Assembly: GCF_963677945.1 (NCBI RefSeq)
Contig: NZ_OY782578.1
Coordinates: forward strand, 3,005,258 to 3,069,257
Length of the DNA stretch: 64,000 nucleotides
Reading direction: 5' to 3'
Origin: an uncultured Bacteroides sp.
Lineage (GTDB): Bacteria; Bacteroidota; Bacteroidia; Bacteroidales; Bacteroidaceae
Numbering within the stretch: the stretch's first letter is position 1; every line of letters starts with the position of its first letter. Positions 1-6,838 of the stretch are shown piece by piece. The translations under genes were made by a program, and so were the position numbers. The notes below the pieces were generated by a model. That model searched no databases. It saw only the letters and a program-made list of their open reading frames with translations, and was not told where the DNA came from.

Positions 1-2244
1 GAATGAATAAGTGTTGTATAATGTACCGAAGAACTTACGGCGCACTTCTTCAATTCCTTCAACATCAAATTTCAGGTTATCCCATGGAGATGAGTTAGTA
101 ATCATGTACCAACGCAAAGGATCTGAACCATATTTCTCTATTGTTGAGAATGGATCTACAGCATTACCTAAACGTTTAGACATCTTATTACCATTCTTGT
201 CAAGTACCAATCCATTTGATATTACAGCTTTATAAGCTACATTATCAAATATCATAGAAGCAATTGCATGCAGAGTAAAGAACCATCCACGAGTCTGGTC
301 AACACCTTCTGCAATGAAATCTGCCGGATAAACTTCACGGTTGTCAAGTAATTCTTTATTTTCGAACGGATAGTGAATCTGTGCATAAGGCATAGCACCA
401 GAATCGAACCAAACGTCAATAAGATCACTTTCACGTTTCATTGGTTTGCCATCTTCTGACACGAGGATAATATCATCCACATAAGGACGGTGCAAATCAA
501 TCTTATCGTAATTATCCTTTGTATAAATACCAGCCTCGAATCCTTTATAAGGATTTTCCTTCATAAAGCCAGCCTTGATAGATTTCTCTATCTCGTTATA
601 TAATTGCTCAACAGATTCAATACAAATTTCTGCCGAATTATCTTCTGAACGCCAGATTGGAAGCGGAGTTCCCCAGTAACGAGAACGGCTAAGGTTCCAG
701 TCATTAAGGTTTTCCAACCATTTACCAAAACGACCGGTTCCGGTTGATTCCGGTTTCCAGTTGATAGTCTTGTTAAGCTCCATCATGCGCTCTTTGCAAG
801 CAGTTGATTTGATAAACCAGCTATCCAATGGATAATAAAGTACAGGTTTATCAGTACGCCAACAGTGAGGATAATTGTGCACATGCTTTTCAATCTTGAA
901 TGCAAGATTGGCAGCCTTCATCATCATACAGAGACTTACATCCAGTGTTTCATCTTTTTCTGTAAGATTAGGATCATAGTCATTCTTCACAAAACGGCCT
1001 GCATATTCTCTATATAGTTTAACGTTAACTTTCTCTTTTACAAAAGTTTCGTCAAGTTCATCTAAAGTATAGAATTTACCAGTAAGATCCACCATTGGGC
1101 GAAGCTCACCTTTTTTGTTTACCAGTTGCAATGGAGGAATACCTGCTGCTTTTGCAACGCGAGCATCGTCGGCACCAAATGTTGGAGCAATGTGAACGAT
1201 ACCTGTACCGTCTTCTGTTGTTACATAATCACCAGGGATTACACGGAAAGCGCCTTCACCCGGATTTACCCAAGGCATAAGTTGTTCGTACTCCATACCA
1301 ACAAGATCAGCACCTTTGTATTCAGCAATAACCTTAAATGGAATCAGCTTATCTCCTACTTTGTAATCTTCAAGATTCAGTTCGGCAGCTTTAGAATTAA
1401 AGTGCGCACTAACCAAGTCTTTAGCCAAAACTACAGTAATAGGCTCGCCTGTATAAGAATTATATGACTGAACAGCCACATAAGCGATATTTGGTCCTAC
1501 ACAAAGTGCCGTATTTGAAGGCAAAGTCCATGGAGTTGTAGTCCATGCCATGAAATAAGGAGTTCCCCATGCAGCCATTTCTGCTTTAGGATTCTTCATC
1601 TTAAACTGAGCAACCACAGTTGTATCTTTTACATCGCGATAACAACCTGGTTGGTTCAATTCGTGAGAACTTAAACCAGTGCCTGCAGCCGGAGAATATG
1701 GCTGAATAGTATATCCTTTATATAATAAGTCTTTTTTGTATAGTTGCTTTAATAGCCACCAAAGAGTTTCAATATAGCGGTTATCGTAAGTAATGTATGG
1801 GTCATTCATGTCCACCCAATATCCCATTTTGTGAGTCAAGTCTTCCCATTCTTTAGTAAACTTCATCACATCCTTACGGCAAGCTGCGTTATATTCTGCT
1901 ACAGAAATAGATTTTCCAATATCCTCCTTTGTAATGCCTAAAGCCTTTTCAACACCAAGTTCTACAGGAAGTCCGTGAGTATCCCATCCGGCTTTACGTT
2001 TAACCTGAAAACCTTTCATTGTTTTGTAGCGACAGAAAATATCCTTAATGGAACGAGCCATTACGTGGTGAATACCCGGCATACCATTAGCCGATGGAGG
2101 TCCTTCAAAAAACACAAACGAAGGACAGCCTTCACGTTCTGTCATACTTTTGGCGAAAACACCGTTTTCATCCCATTTCTTTAGTACATCTTTGTTTACC
2201 TGCGAGAGGTCAAACTGAGAATATTCAGTAAATCTCTTACTCAT
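1..2244 (-). CDS. ileS: Isoleucyl-tRNA synthetase, 5' part (748 codons; 3' end off window)
   Basis: Class I aminoacyl-tRNA synthetase that charges tRNA-Ile in the cytoplasm. The frame is open from the ATG at 2244 to the window edge. The HIGH-type signature is seen as PPSANGMPGIHH at residues 49-60. The KMSKR loop is at residues 687-691, and the editing (CP1) region lies between them (for example WTTTPWTLPSNTALC). The family is usually about 1,100-1,150 residues, so roughly the first two thirds are present and the anticodon-binding end is missing. A TAAATTTG -10-like element lies on the minus strand at 2283-2290, which gives a short leader. Several short open frames on the opposite strand here are shadows. 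Confidence 0.97.
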   Translation of the reverse strand, partial: MSKRFTEYSQFDLSQVNKDVLKKWDENGVFAKSMTEREGCPSFVFFEGPPSANGMPGIHHVMARSIKDIFCRYKTMKGFQVKRKAGWDTHGLPVELGVEKALGITKEDIGKSISVAEYNAACRKDVMKFTKEWEDLTHKMGYWVDMNDPYITYDNRYIETLWWLLKQLYKKDLLYKGYTIQPYSPAAGTGLSSHELNQPGCYRDVKDTTVVAQFKMKNPKAEMAAWGTPYFMAWTTTPWTLPSNTALCVGPNIAYVAVQSYNSYTGEPITVVLAKDLVSAHFNSKAAELNLEDYKVGDKLIPFKVIAEYKGADLVGMEYEQLMPWVNPGEGAFRVIPGDYVTTEDGTGIVHIAPTFGADDARVAKAAGIPPLQLVNKKGELRPMVDLTGKFYTLDELDETFVKEKVNVKLYREYAGRFVKNDYDPNLTEKDETLDVSLCMMMKAANLAFKIEKHVHNYPHCWRTDKPVLYYPLDSWFIKSTACKERMMELNKTINWKPESTGTGRFGKWLENLNDWNLSRSRYWGTPLPIWRSEDNSAEICIESVEQLYNEIEKSIKAGFMKENPYKGFEAGIYTKDNYDKIDLHRPYVDDIILVSEDGKPMKRESDLIDVWFDSGAMPYAQIHYPFENKELLDNREVYPADFIAEGVDQTRGWFFTLHAIASMIFDNVAYKAVISNGLVLDKNGNKMSKRLGNAVDPFSTIEKYGSDPLRWYMITNSSPWDNLKFDVEGIEEVRRKFFGTLYNTYSF

Positions 2245-2282
2245 ATTTTATGTTTTTTCTATTCTTCCTAAAAATTAAGGTG

Positions 2283-2290
2283 CAAATTTA
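2283..2290 (-). promoter_or_regulatory. Predicted -7 element of ileS promoter
   Basis: The minus strand reads TAAATTTG, an exact match to the Bacteroides -7 consensus TAnnTTTG. It lies about 39 nt upstream of the ileS ATG. The -33 element is not clear because the upstream stretch is a T-run. Confidence 0.5.
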
Positions 2291-2405
2291 CAAAAAAAAG
2301 GCTATATAGAAACTTTTGCGTTAAATTTTTATAGGAACAAAATATGCCGGATTATTATAGAATTTCGCTTTATATAAAAAAGCAGATTAGAGTGATATTT
2401 ATATC

Positions 2406-2481
2406 CTTGTACAAAAGATTGCATTCTTCTGTACAAAACAATTAATTCTTTTGTACAGAAGATATATTTGTTTTGTACAAG
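2406..2481. repeat. Array A: four TGTACA boxes at exact 22-bp spacing, dyad-symmetric
   Basis: TGTACA occurs at 2408, 2430, 2452 and 2474, always 22 bp apart. The whole array is also an inverted repeat centred at 2443.5. The outer arms 2406-2416 and 2471-2481 pair over 11 bp. The inner arms 2425-2438 and 2449-2462 pair over 14 bp. Boxes 1 and 2 read TGTACAAAA, and boxes 3 and 4 read TTTTGTACA. A 22-bp period is about two helical turns, so all boxes would sit on one face of the DNA. Function is unknown; a multi-site operator or cruciform/RNA hairpin are the obvious options. Confidence 0.85.
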
Positions 2482-2647
2482 ATTACACAAACATAATTCC
2501 ATGAAAATAATAAGTAACTCGTGAAAAATAAGAAACCTCGACACATCTTTACAAAAAAGTCAGCAATAGATTTATGGCTATAATAACACCATATAAATTG
2601 TATTTTCTCGTAAAATGAAGCAATTAAGCGTTCTGAGCATTCCTCTG

Positions 2648-2768
2648 TCTAGACTAAATAGACACAGGTGCTAGACTGCTAGATTACCGCTAGACTTCTT
2701 TTTGGAAGTCTAGCGGTAATTACATTCTAATTATCAATTAGTTAAATACCTACTGCTAGACTGCTAGA
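2648..2768. repeat. CTAG-rich repeat cluster with 16-bp hairpin
   Basis: Seven CTAG tetranucleotides lie within about 120 bp. Positions 2683-2698 and 2705-2720 are perfect 16-bp inverted arms with a 6-nt loop. The 14-bp direct repeat GCTAGACTGCTAGA occurs at 2670-2683 and again at 2755-2768. GTCTAGAC at 2647-2654 is a perfect 8-bp palindrome, and it is 22 bp from the next CTAGAC. It is not followed by a T-run on either strand. It could be a REP-like or small mobile-element remnant, or a protein-binding cluster. Confidence 0.75.
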
Positions 2769-2932
2769 GTATTTTTGAAAAAAAATCTTTTGGGAGTTCT
2801 AAATAATATATTCATAAGTATTTTGCTTCAAGAGCAGATAATAAGCAATAAAATAAAAATGGGAAGACTTTCACAAGCCCTCCCATCACCTAATCATTCA
2901 TGTCTTATCATTATAGCAATTTATTGTTTTAA

Positions 2933-3565
2933 TTAATGATTACTCAAATAATCTGAAACGCCTTCATCTGTGGCTTTTAGTGCATCTTTTCCTTTGCTCC
3001 AGTTTGCTGGACAAACCTCGCCAAATTCTTCAAAATGTTGCAGAGCATCTACTACTCTTAATGCTTCGTCAACACTTCGTCCTAATGGAAGGTCATTGAT
3101 TACGCAATGTCTTATTACACCAGCCTTGTCGATTAGGAATAATCCACGATATGCTACCGGTGCACCATTACATACCCAATCACCATTTTCATCTGGCGCA
3201 TAAGCTCCGGCCAGTACTCCGAATTTTTCTGATATCGATTTTGAGAAGTCAGAAACAATAGGATATTTCACGCCCTGAATTCCACCATTTCTCTTAGGAG
3301 TATTTAACCATGCAAGATGTGAGTATTCAGAGTCTACAGAACAACCTACTACCGCTACATCTCTCTTCTCAAATTCCTCCAGCTTCTCCTGGAATGCATG
3401 TAATTCCGTAGGACAAACAAATGTAAAGTCCATTGGATAGAAGAAAAGTACTACGTATTTATTTCCTTCATATTGTGCCAATGAAAAATCATTTACTATC
3501 TTATTTCCGTCTACAACTGCTGAAGCAGTAAACTTAGGTGCCTTTTTTCCAATTAGTGATCTCAT
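2933..3565 (-). CDS. ahpC: 2-Cys peroxiredoxin (AhpC/Prx1 type)
   Basis: Thiol peroxidase that reduces hydrogen peroxide and organic hydroperoxides in the cytoplasm. At 210 residues it has the length of the AhpC/Prx1 group. The peroxidatic Cys is C51 in DFTFVCPTEL, and the resolving Cys is C185 in GEVCPANW. NGGIQG near residue 93 corresponds to the GG(L)G loop of peroxide-sensitive Prx. No ahpF lies beside it, so its reductant must be encoded elsewhere (thioredoxin or a distant AhpF). It has its own promoter (TTTG at 3634-3637, 20 nt, TAGCTTTG at 3606-3613, minus strand) and diverges from the transaldolase gene. The exact subfamily name is less certain than the function. Confidence 0.93.
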   Translation of the reverse strand: MRSLIGKKAPKFTASAVVDGNKIVNDFSLAQYEGNKYVVLFFYPMDFTFVCPTELHAFQEKLEEFEKRDVAVVGCSVDSEYSHLAWLNTPKRNGGIQGVKYPIVSDFSKSISEKFGVLAGAYAPDENGDWVCNGAPVAYRGLFLIDKAGVIRHCVINDLPLGRSVDEALRVVDALQHFEEFGEVCPANWSKGKDALKATDEGVSDYLSNH

Positions 3566-3605
3566 AATTTTTATTTTTATATTTAATGTTTTATCTTTCT
3601 GTGAG

Positions 3606-3637
3606 CAAAGCTATCATATAAATTATTTACATCCAAA
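3606..3637 (-). promoter_or_regulatory. Predicted promoter of the peroxiredoxin gene
   Basis: On the minus strand, TTTG (3637-3634), a 20-nt spacer and TAGCTTTG (3613-3606) match the Bacteroides -33/-7 consensus in both boxes and in spacing. The start codon is about 40 nt downstream. Confidence 0.75.
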
Positions 3638-3737
3638 TAAATCCAATTGATACTTTCTATGGGATTATAGACAAAACCTATCATGCGGTTTAATATTTAA
3701 TTATATTATTCATTCCCAAAATATTATATTAAAACAC

Positions 3738-3767
3738 TTGTCCTTTTAGTATTGTTTTGTAGCTTTG
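3738..3767 (+). promoter_or_regulatory. Predicted promoter of the transaldolase-like gene
   Basis: TTG (3738-3740), a 19-nt spacer and TAGCTTTG (3760-3767) give a good Bacteroides-type promoter. Its -7 octamer is identical to that of the divergent peroxiredoxin promoter. Confidence 0.7.
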
Positions 3768-3804
3768 CTTATTAGTTACTTAAACCATAAAAAAGCATTA
3801 TACT

Positions 3805-4461
3805 ATGAAGTTTTTTATTGACACAGCAAATTTGGAACAAATCAGAGAAGCCAATGATCTTGGAGTACTCGATGGAGTGACGACAAACCCTTCACTGATG
3901 GCAAAAGAAGGTATTAAAGGAGTAGAGAATCAGCAAAAACACTATATTGAGATTTGCAATATAGTAGATGGTGATGTTAGTGCGGAAGTTATTGCTACGG
4001 ATTATGAGGGAATGATAAAGGAAGGCGAAGAATTAGCAGCTCTTCATCCGCATATTGTAGTGAAAGTTCCATGCATTGCAGATGGAATAAAAGCCATTAA
4101 ACACTTTACAGGTAAGGGAATCCGCACAAATTGCACGCTTGTTTTCTCTCCTGGACAAGCTTTATTGGCAGCAAAGGCCGGAGCCACATACGTATCTCCT
4201 TTCGTTGGCCGATTGGACGACATCTGTAGCGATGGAATTGATGTTGTACGCAAAATTGTTGAAATGTATTCGCTATACGGATTCAAAACTCAAGTTCTGG
4301 CTGCCTCAATAAGACACACACAACACATTATTCAATGTATTGAAGTTGGAGCAGACGTTGCTACTTGTCCATTGAGTGCAATAAAAGGATTACTAAAGCA
4401 TCCGTTGACAGATAGTGGATTAGCCCAATTCCTTTCTGATTACAAGAAAGTGAATGGATAA
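3805..4461 (+). CDS. fsa: Transaldolase / fructose-6-phosphate aldolase family (TalC/FSA)
   Basis: Short-form transaldolase of 218 residues, the size of the FSA/TalC subfamily and not of classical transaldolase B (about 315). It starts MKFFIDTANLEQIREA. TTNPSLM (residues 26-32) is the conserved phosphate-side motif, and the Schiff-base Lys is K87 in VVKVPC. SPFVGRLDD (131-139) and LAASIRH (165-171) are also family signatures. The likely role is transfer of a dihydroxyacetone unit in the non-oxidative pentose phosphate pathway, because many short-form members outside Enterobacteria act as transaldolases. Choosing between aldolase and transaldolase needs an assay. Single-gene unit with its own promoter and terminator. 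Confidence 0.93.
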   Translation: MKFFIDTANLEQIREANDLGVLDGVTTNPSLMAKEGIKGVENQQKHYIEICNIVDGDVSAEVIATDYEGMIKEGEELAALHPHIVVKVPCIADGIKAIKHFTGKGIRTNCTLVFSPGQALLAAKAGATYVSPFVGRLDDICSDGIDVVRKIVEMYSLYGFKTQVLAASIRHTQHIIQCIEVGADVATCPLSAIKGLLKHPLTDSGLAQFLSDYKKVNG

Positions 4462-4490
4462 ATGATTTATATTTGGTATGTATATAAATT

Positions 4491-4530
4491 AAAGGATGAT
4501 TGATCTTAAAAAAATCAATTCATCCTTTTT
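4491..4530. terminator. Shared terminator between fsa and the response regulator gene
   Basis: AAAGGATGA then TTGAT pairs with ATCAA and TCATCCTTT, giving about 14 pairs with one bulged T. It is followed by a T-run on the plus strand. A-rich sequence precedes it, so it may also work for the convergent minus-strand gene that ends at 4534. Confidence 0.8.
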
Positions 4531-4533
4531 TTA

Positions 4534-5226
4534 TTAGTTTACAATAAATTTATATCCAATTCCACGAATATTTATTATACGAATTCTTTCGTCTTTGGAT
4601 AGTTTATGGCGCAGTTTGGTAATAAAAACTTGTAGACTACGAGAATTAAAGAAACTATCATCACCCCAAAGTTCAATAAGCAAGCTCTGAGTACTTACTA
4701 CTTCATCTTTATTCTCACAAAAACGTTTTAATATTTCTGATTCCCGATGAGATAATTCAATAGAAGATCCTGAGAATGAGAGTTGTTGAGTGATAGAATT
4801 GAACGAATAATTACCAATGGAAAAGATTGTGTTTTTCTTCTCTTCAACGAAAGCTCTGCGTACTAAAGCCTTTATCCGGACAATGAGTTCCTGCATTCCA
4901 AAAGGCTTTTTCAGATAATCATTAGCACCTAATTCAAATCCTTCTACAACATCATTAATGGCTGAACGAGCAGTAAGAAAAAGTACAGGAGTAGTTTTGT
5001 CCGTTTGGCGGATGCGACGCACCATCTCAAAGCCATCTATCTTTGGCATCATTACATCGGCTACCAGTATATCCGGATGTACCTGCATAAAAAGGCGTAA
5101 TCCCTCTTCTCCGTCTTTGGCTGTTGTAATAAGAAACTCCTTTTCCTCTAGCGTGTCTTTAATAATCATTGAAAGCGTTTGCTCGTCCTCAACCAGTAAT
5201 ACTTTGATTTTGTTAGTTGTTTTCAT
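4534..5226 (-). CDS. OmpR/PhoB-family response regulator
   Basis: Cytoplasmic two-component response regulator of 230 residues. The receiver domain spans about residues 8-122, with acidic pocket E13/D14, phospho-acceptor D57 in ILVADVMMP, T86 and K107 in LKKPF. The C-terminal winged helix (about 130-228) includes LSHRESEILKRF and SLQVFITKLRHKL. It overlaps the histidine kinase gene upstream by 14 bp (5213-5226), so the two are translationally coupled. The pair resembles Bacteroides RprX/RprY, but the sequence alone does not prove orthology. Its targets are not visible; the divergent barrel gene at 6839 is a natural candidate. Confidence 0.94.
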   Translation of the reverse strand: MKTTNKIKVLLVEDEQTLSMIIKDTLEEKEFLITTAKDGEEGLRLFMQVHPDILVADVMMPKIDGFEMVRRIRQTDKTTPVLFLTARSAINDVVEGFELGANDYLKKPFGMQELIVRIKALVRRAFVEEKKNTIFSIGNYSFNSITQQLSFSGSSIELSHRESEILKRFCENKDEVVSTQSLLIELWGDDSFFNSRSLQVFITKLRHKLSKDERIRIINIRGIGYKFIVN

Positions 5227-6706
5227 GGTGTGGCAGTTTAAATATAAAAGTTGATCCTTTTCCCAAAGCGCTCTTTACTTCAATGCTTCCTCCCATTTTT
5301 TCAGTAAGTGTTCTTACATAGAAAAGGCCAAGACCAAAGCCTTTCACATCATGAAGATTGCCAGTCGGTACTCTGTAGAATTTATCAAAGATATGTGTCT
5401 GTTTTTCCGGAGCAATACCAATTCCTTTGTCTTTTACTTTCACAGAAAGCTCATTTCCTTCATTTTCAATACTAATTGATACATCAGCTTTATCCGGAGA
5501 ATATTTCACGGCATTATCCAGTAGATTGCTTAAAATATTATACGTATGTACACGATCGGCTTTGATAGTGAGTTCTTCCGGTTCTACTGACAAAGTAAAA
5601 CAGACCGGTTTATCTGCTTTTATTTTATGCTGTTCTATCAGATTATCAGCAAGCTCTTTTATCTGTATAATTTCCGGATTCAGACGGAATGTTTTCCGCT
5701 GCTCCATGCTCATGGAAAGAATCTGTTCAACTAGTCCGCTGAGCCTTTGTAGTTGTTCCAGGCATATACAGAGATACTTTTCGCGTTTATTCTTATTGTC
5801 TATAATATTGAAATTAAGCAATGCATCTGTTGCCGCATAAGTTATGGCTATGGGAGTTTTAAGTTCATGCGTAATGTTATTAGTGAAATCCGATTTCATT
5901 TCGTCAACTGTTTTTTGCATTAGTATAGTTCTTATTAAATACCAAAACGAAACAGACAGAATAACAAGGATGATAAATGAAGTAAGAAGTATACCCGTCA
6001 TCTGATTAAGAATCATTCCATCCGTAGGTTCGGTGTAAACGTGATATGCGTGTGCTCCCATAACATCATACTTCAGTTCGTACATCTTTAATGTTTTTGC
6101 ATCAACAGAAGAGGGCAAAGAGGAAGCTTGTATCTTATGGGTCTTTGTATTTACAATCTGAGTATAGTGAAGAATATTAAGATTGTATTTCTTCAGTTCA
6201 ACATTCATTATACTATCAAAATCTTGAAGATTTATTCCTTCAACATTAATATCTATTGCAGAATGTAAACCTTGCTGCATTTGTCTTAACATGGCATCTA
6301 TAGAATTCTGATCTTTTCCGATATTAATGCTATCATTTACCAGATTATTACCTTGAAGAATTCTTTCACTTTGATATAAAGCGCTGTCTTTCCTTATTGT
6401 TTTCTTTATAACAATATGGCTTGTTTTATTAACATTCCCTTTTTTAAATGATGTGGAATAAGATACTTCACCGTGTACATCGGCTTTTACACCCGTTACT
6501 CGTTGTTTATTCTCTTTTGTACTCAACCTATCGGCACGCATGAATAGCTCAATGTGATCAGCATTCTTTATCGCATTTTCAATATTCGTATCAGTTTGCC
6601 TGCTTGTGGTATGATAAAAGCTTACCAACCAGTATGCCTGATATATGAAAACTCCTGTAAGTGACAGGATAATTAACAACGCTATTATTTTAAAAGGTAA
6701 TTTCAT
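5213..6706 (-). CDS. Membrane sensor histidine kinase, partner of the OmpR-type regulator
   Basis: Inner-membrane sensor kinase of about 497 residues. A first membrane segment (about 7-30) is followed by a periplasmic sensor region of about 200 residues with no recognised domain, then a second membrane segment (about 239-260). The HisKA H-box is DFTNNITHELKTPIAI (His about 280). The ATPase has an N-box (LLDNAVKYSPDKA), G1 (DKGIGI) and G2 (GFGLGLFYV). I chose the ATG at 6706. An in-frame GTG at 6712 overlaps a TATTTTTG -7-like element (minus, 6719-6712), so the transcript would start at or next to the ATG. Confidence 0.93.
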   Translation of the reverse strand: MKLPFKIIALLIILSLTGVFIYQAYWLVSFYHTTSRQTDTNIENAIKNADHIELFMRADRLSTKENKQRVTGVKADVHGEVSYSTSFKKGNVNKTSHIVIKKTIRKDSALYQSERILQGNNLVNDSINIGKDQNSIDAMLRQMQQGLHSAIDINVEGINLQDFDSIMNVELKKYNLNILHYTQIVNTKTHKIQASSLPSSVDAKTLKMYELKYDVMGAHAYHVYTEPTDGMILNQMTGILLTSFIILVILSVSFWYLIRTILMQKTVDEMKSDFTNNITHELKTPIAITYAATDALLNFNIIDNKNKREKYLCICLEQLQRLSGLVEQILSMSMEQRKTFRLNPEIIQIKELADNLIEQHKIKADKPVCFTLSVEPEELTIKADRVHTYNILSNLLDNAVKYSPDKADVSISIENEGNELSVKVKDKGIGIAPEKQTHIFDKFYRVPTGNLHDVKGFGLGLFYVRTLTEKMGGSIEVKSALGKGSTFIFKLPHHENN

Positions 6707-6838
6707 GTTCACAAAAATAGATATTACTTATATACAATCTTCATTTTGATAAGACTAAATAACACTATATAATCAATAGATAACATAGATGTCTTCATTT
6801 TTTGCTGACTTTTGCTGCGTAAACAAAATAAACACAAT

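Larger units (their letters stand above)
2245..2932. other. 688-bp intergenic region with two repeat structures
   Basis: This gap between ileS and the peroxiredoxin gene has no credible gene. A 71-codon minus-strand frame (2329-2544) crosses the repeat array and looks spurious. The gap contains the ileS promoter, a four-box TGTACA array (2408-2479), a CTAG-rich cluster with a 16-bp perfect hairpin (2648-2768), and AT-rich DNA elsewhere. Neither structure is followed by a T-run in a direction that would make it an ordinary terminator. Confidence 0.7.

Noticed and set aside
1095-1467. Overlapping plus-strand frames of 61 and 113 codons
   Set aside because: They are antisense to the conserved ileS editing region and resemble nothing.
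2406-2481. Possible CRISPR-like repeat array
   Set aside because: Only the 6-bp core and a few flanking bases repeat; the unit is 22 bp with no 23-36 bp repeat and no unique 30-bp spacers, and no cas gene is present.
2329-2544. A 71-codon minus-strand open frame upstream of ileS
   Set aside because: It runs through the TGTACA array and its inverted arms, has a low-complexity composition and no recognisable domain. The array explains the sequence better.
5427-5840. 137-codon plus-strand frame
   Set aside because: It is antisense to the conserved HisKA and ATPase part of the histidine kinase.
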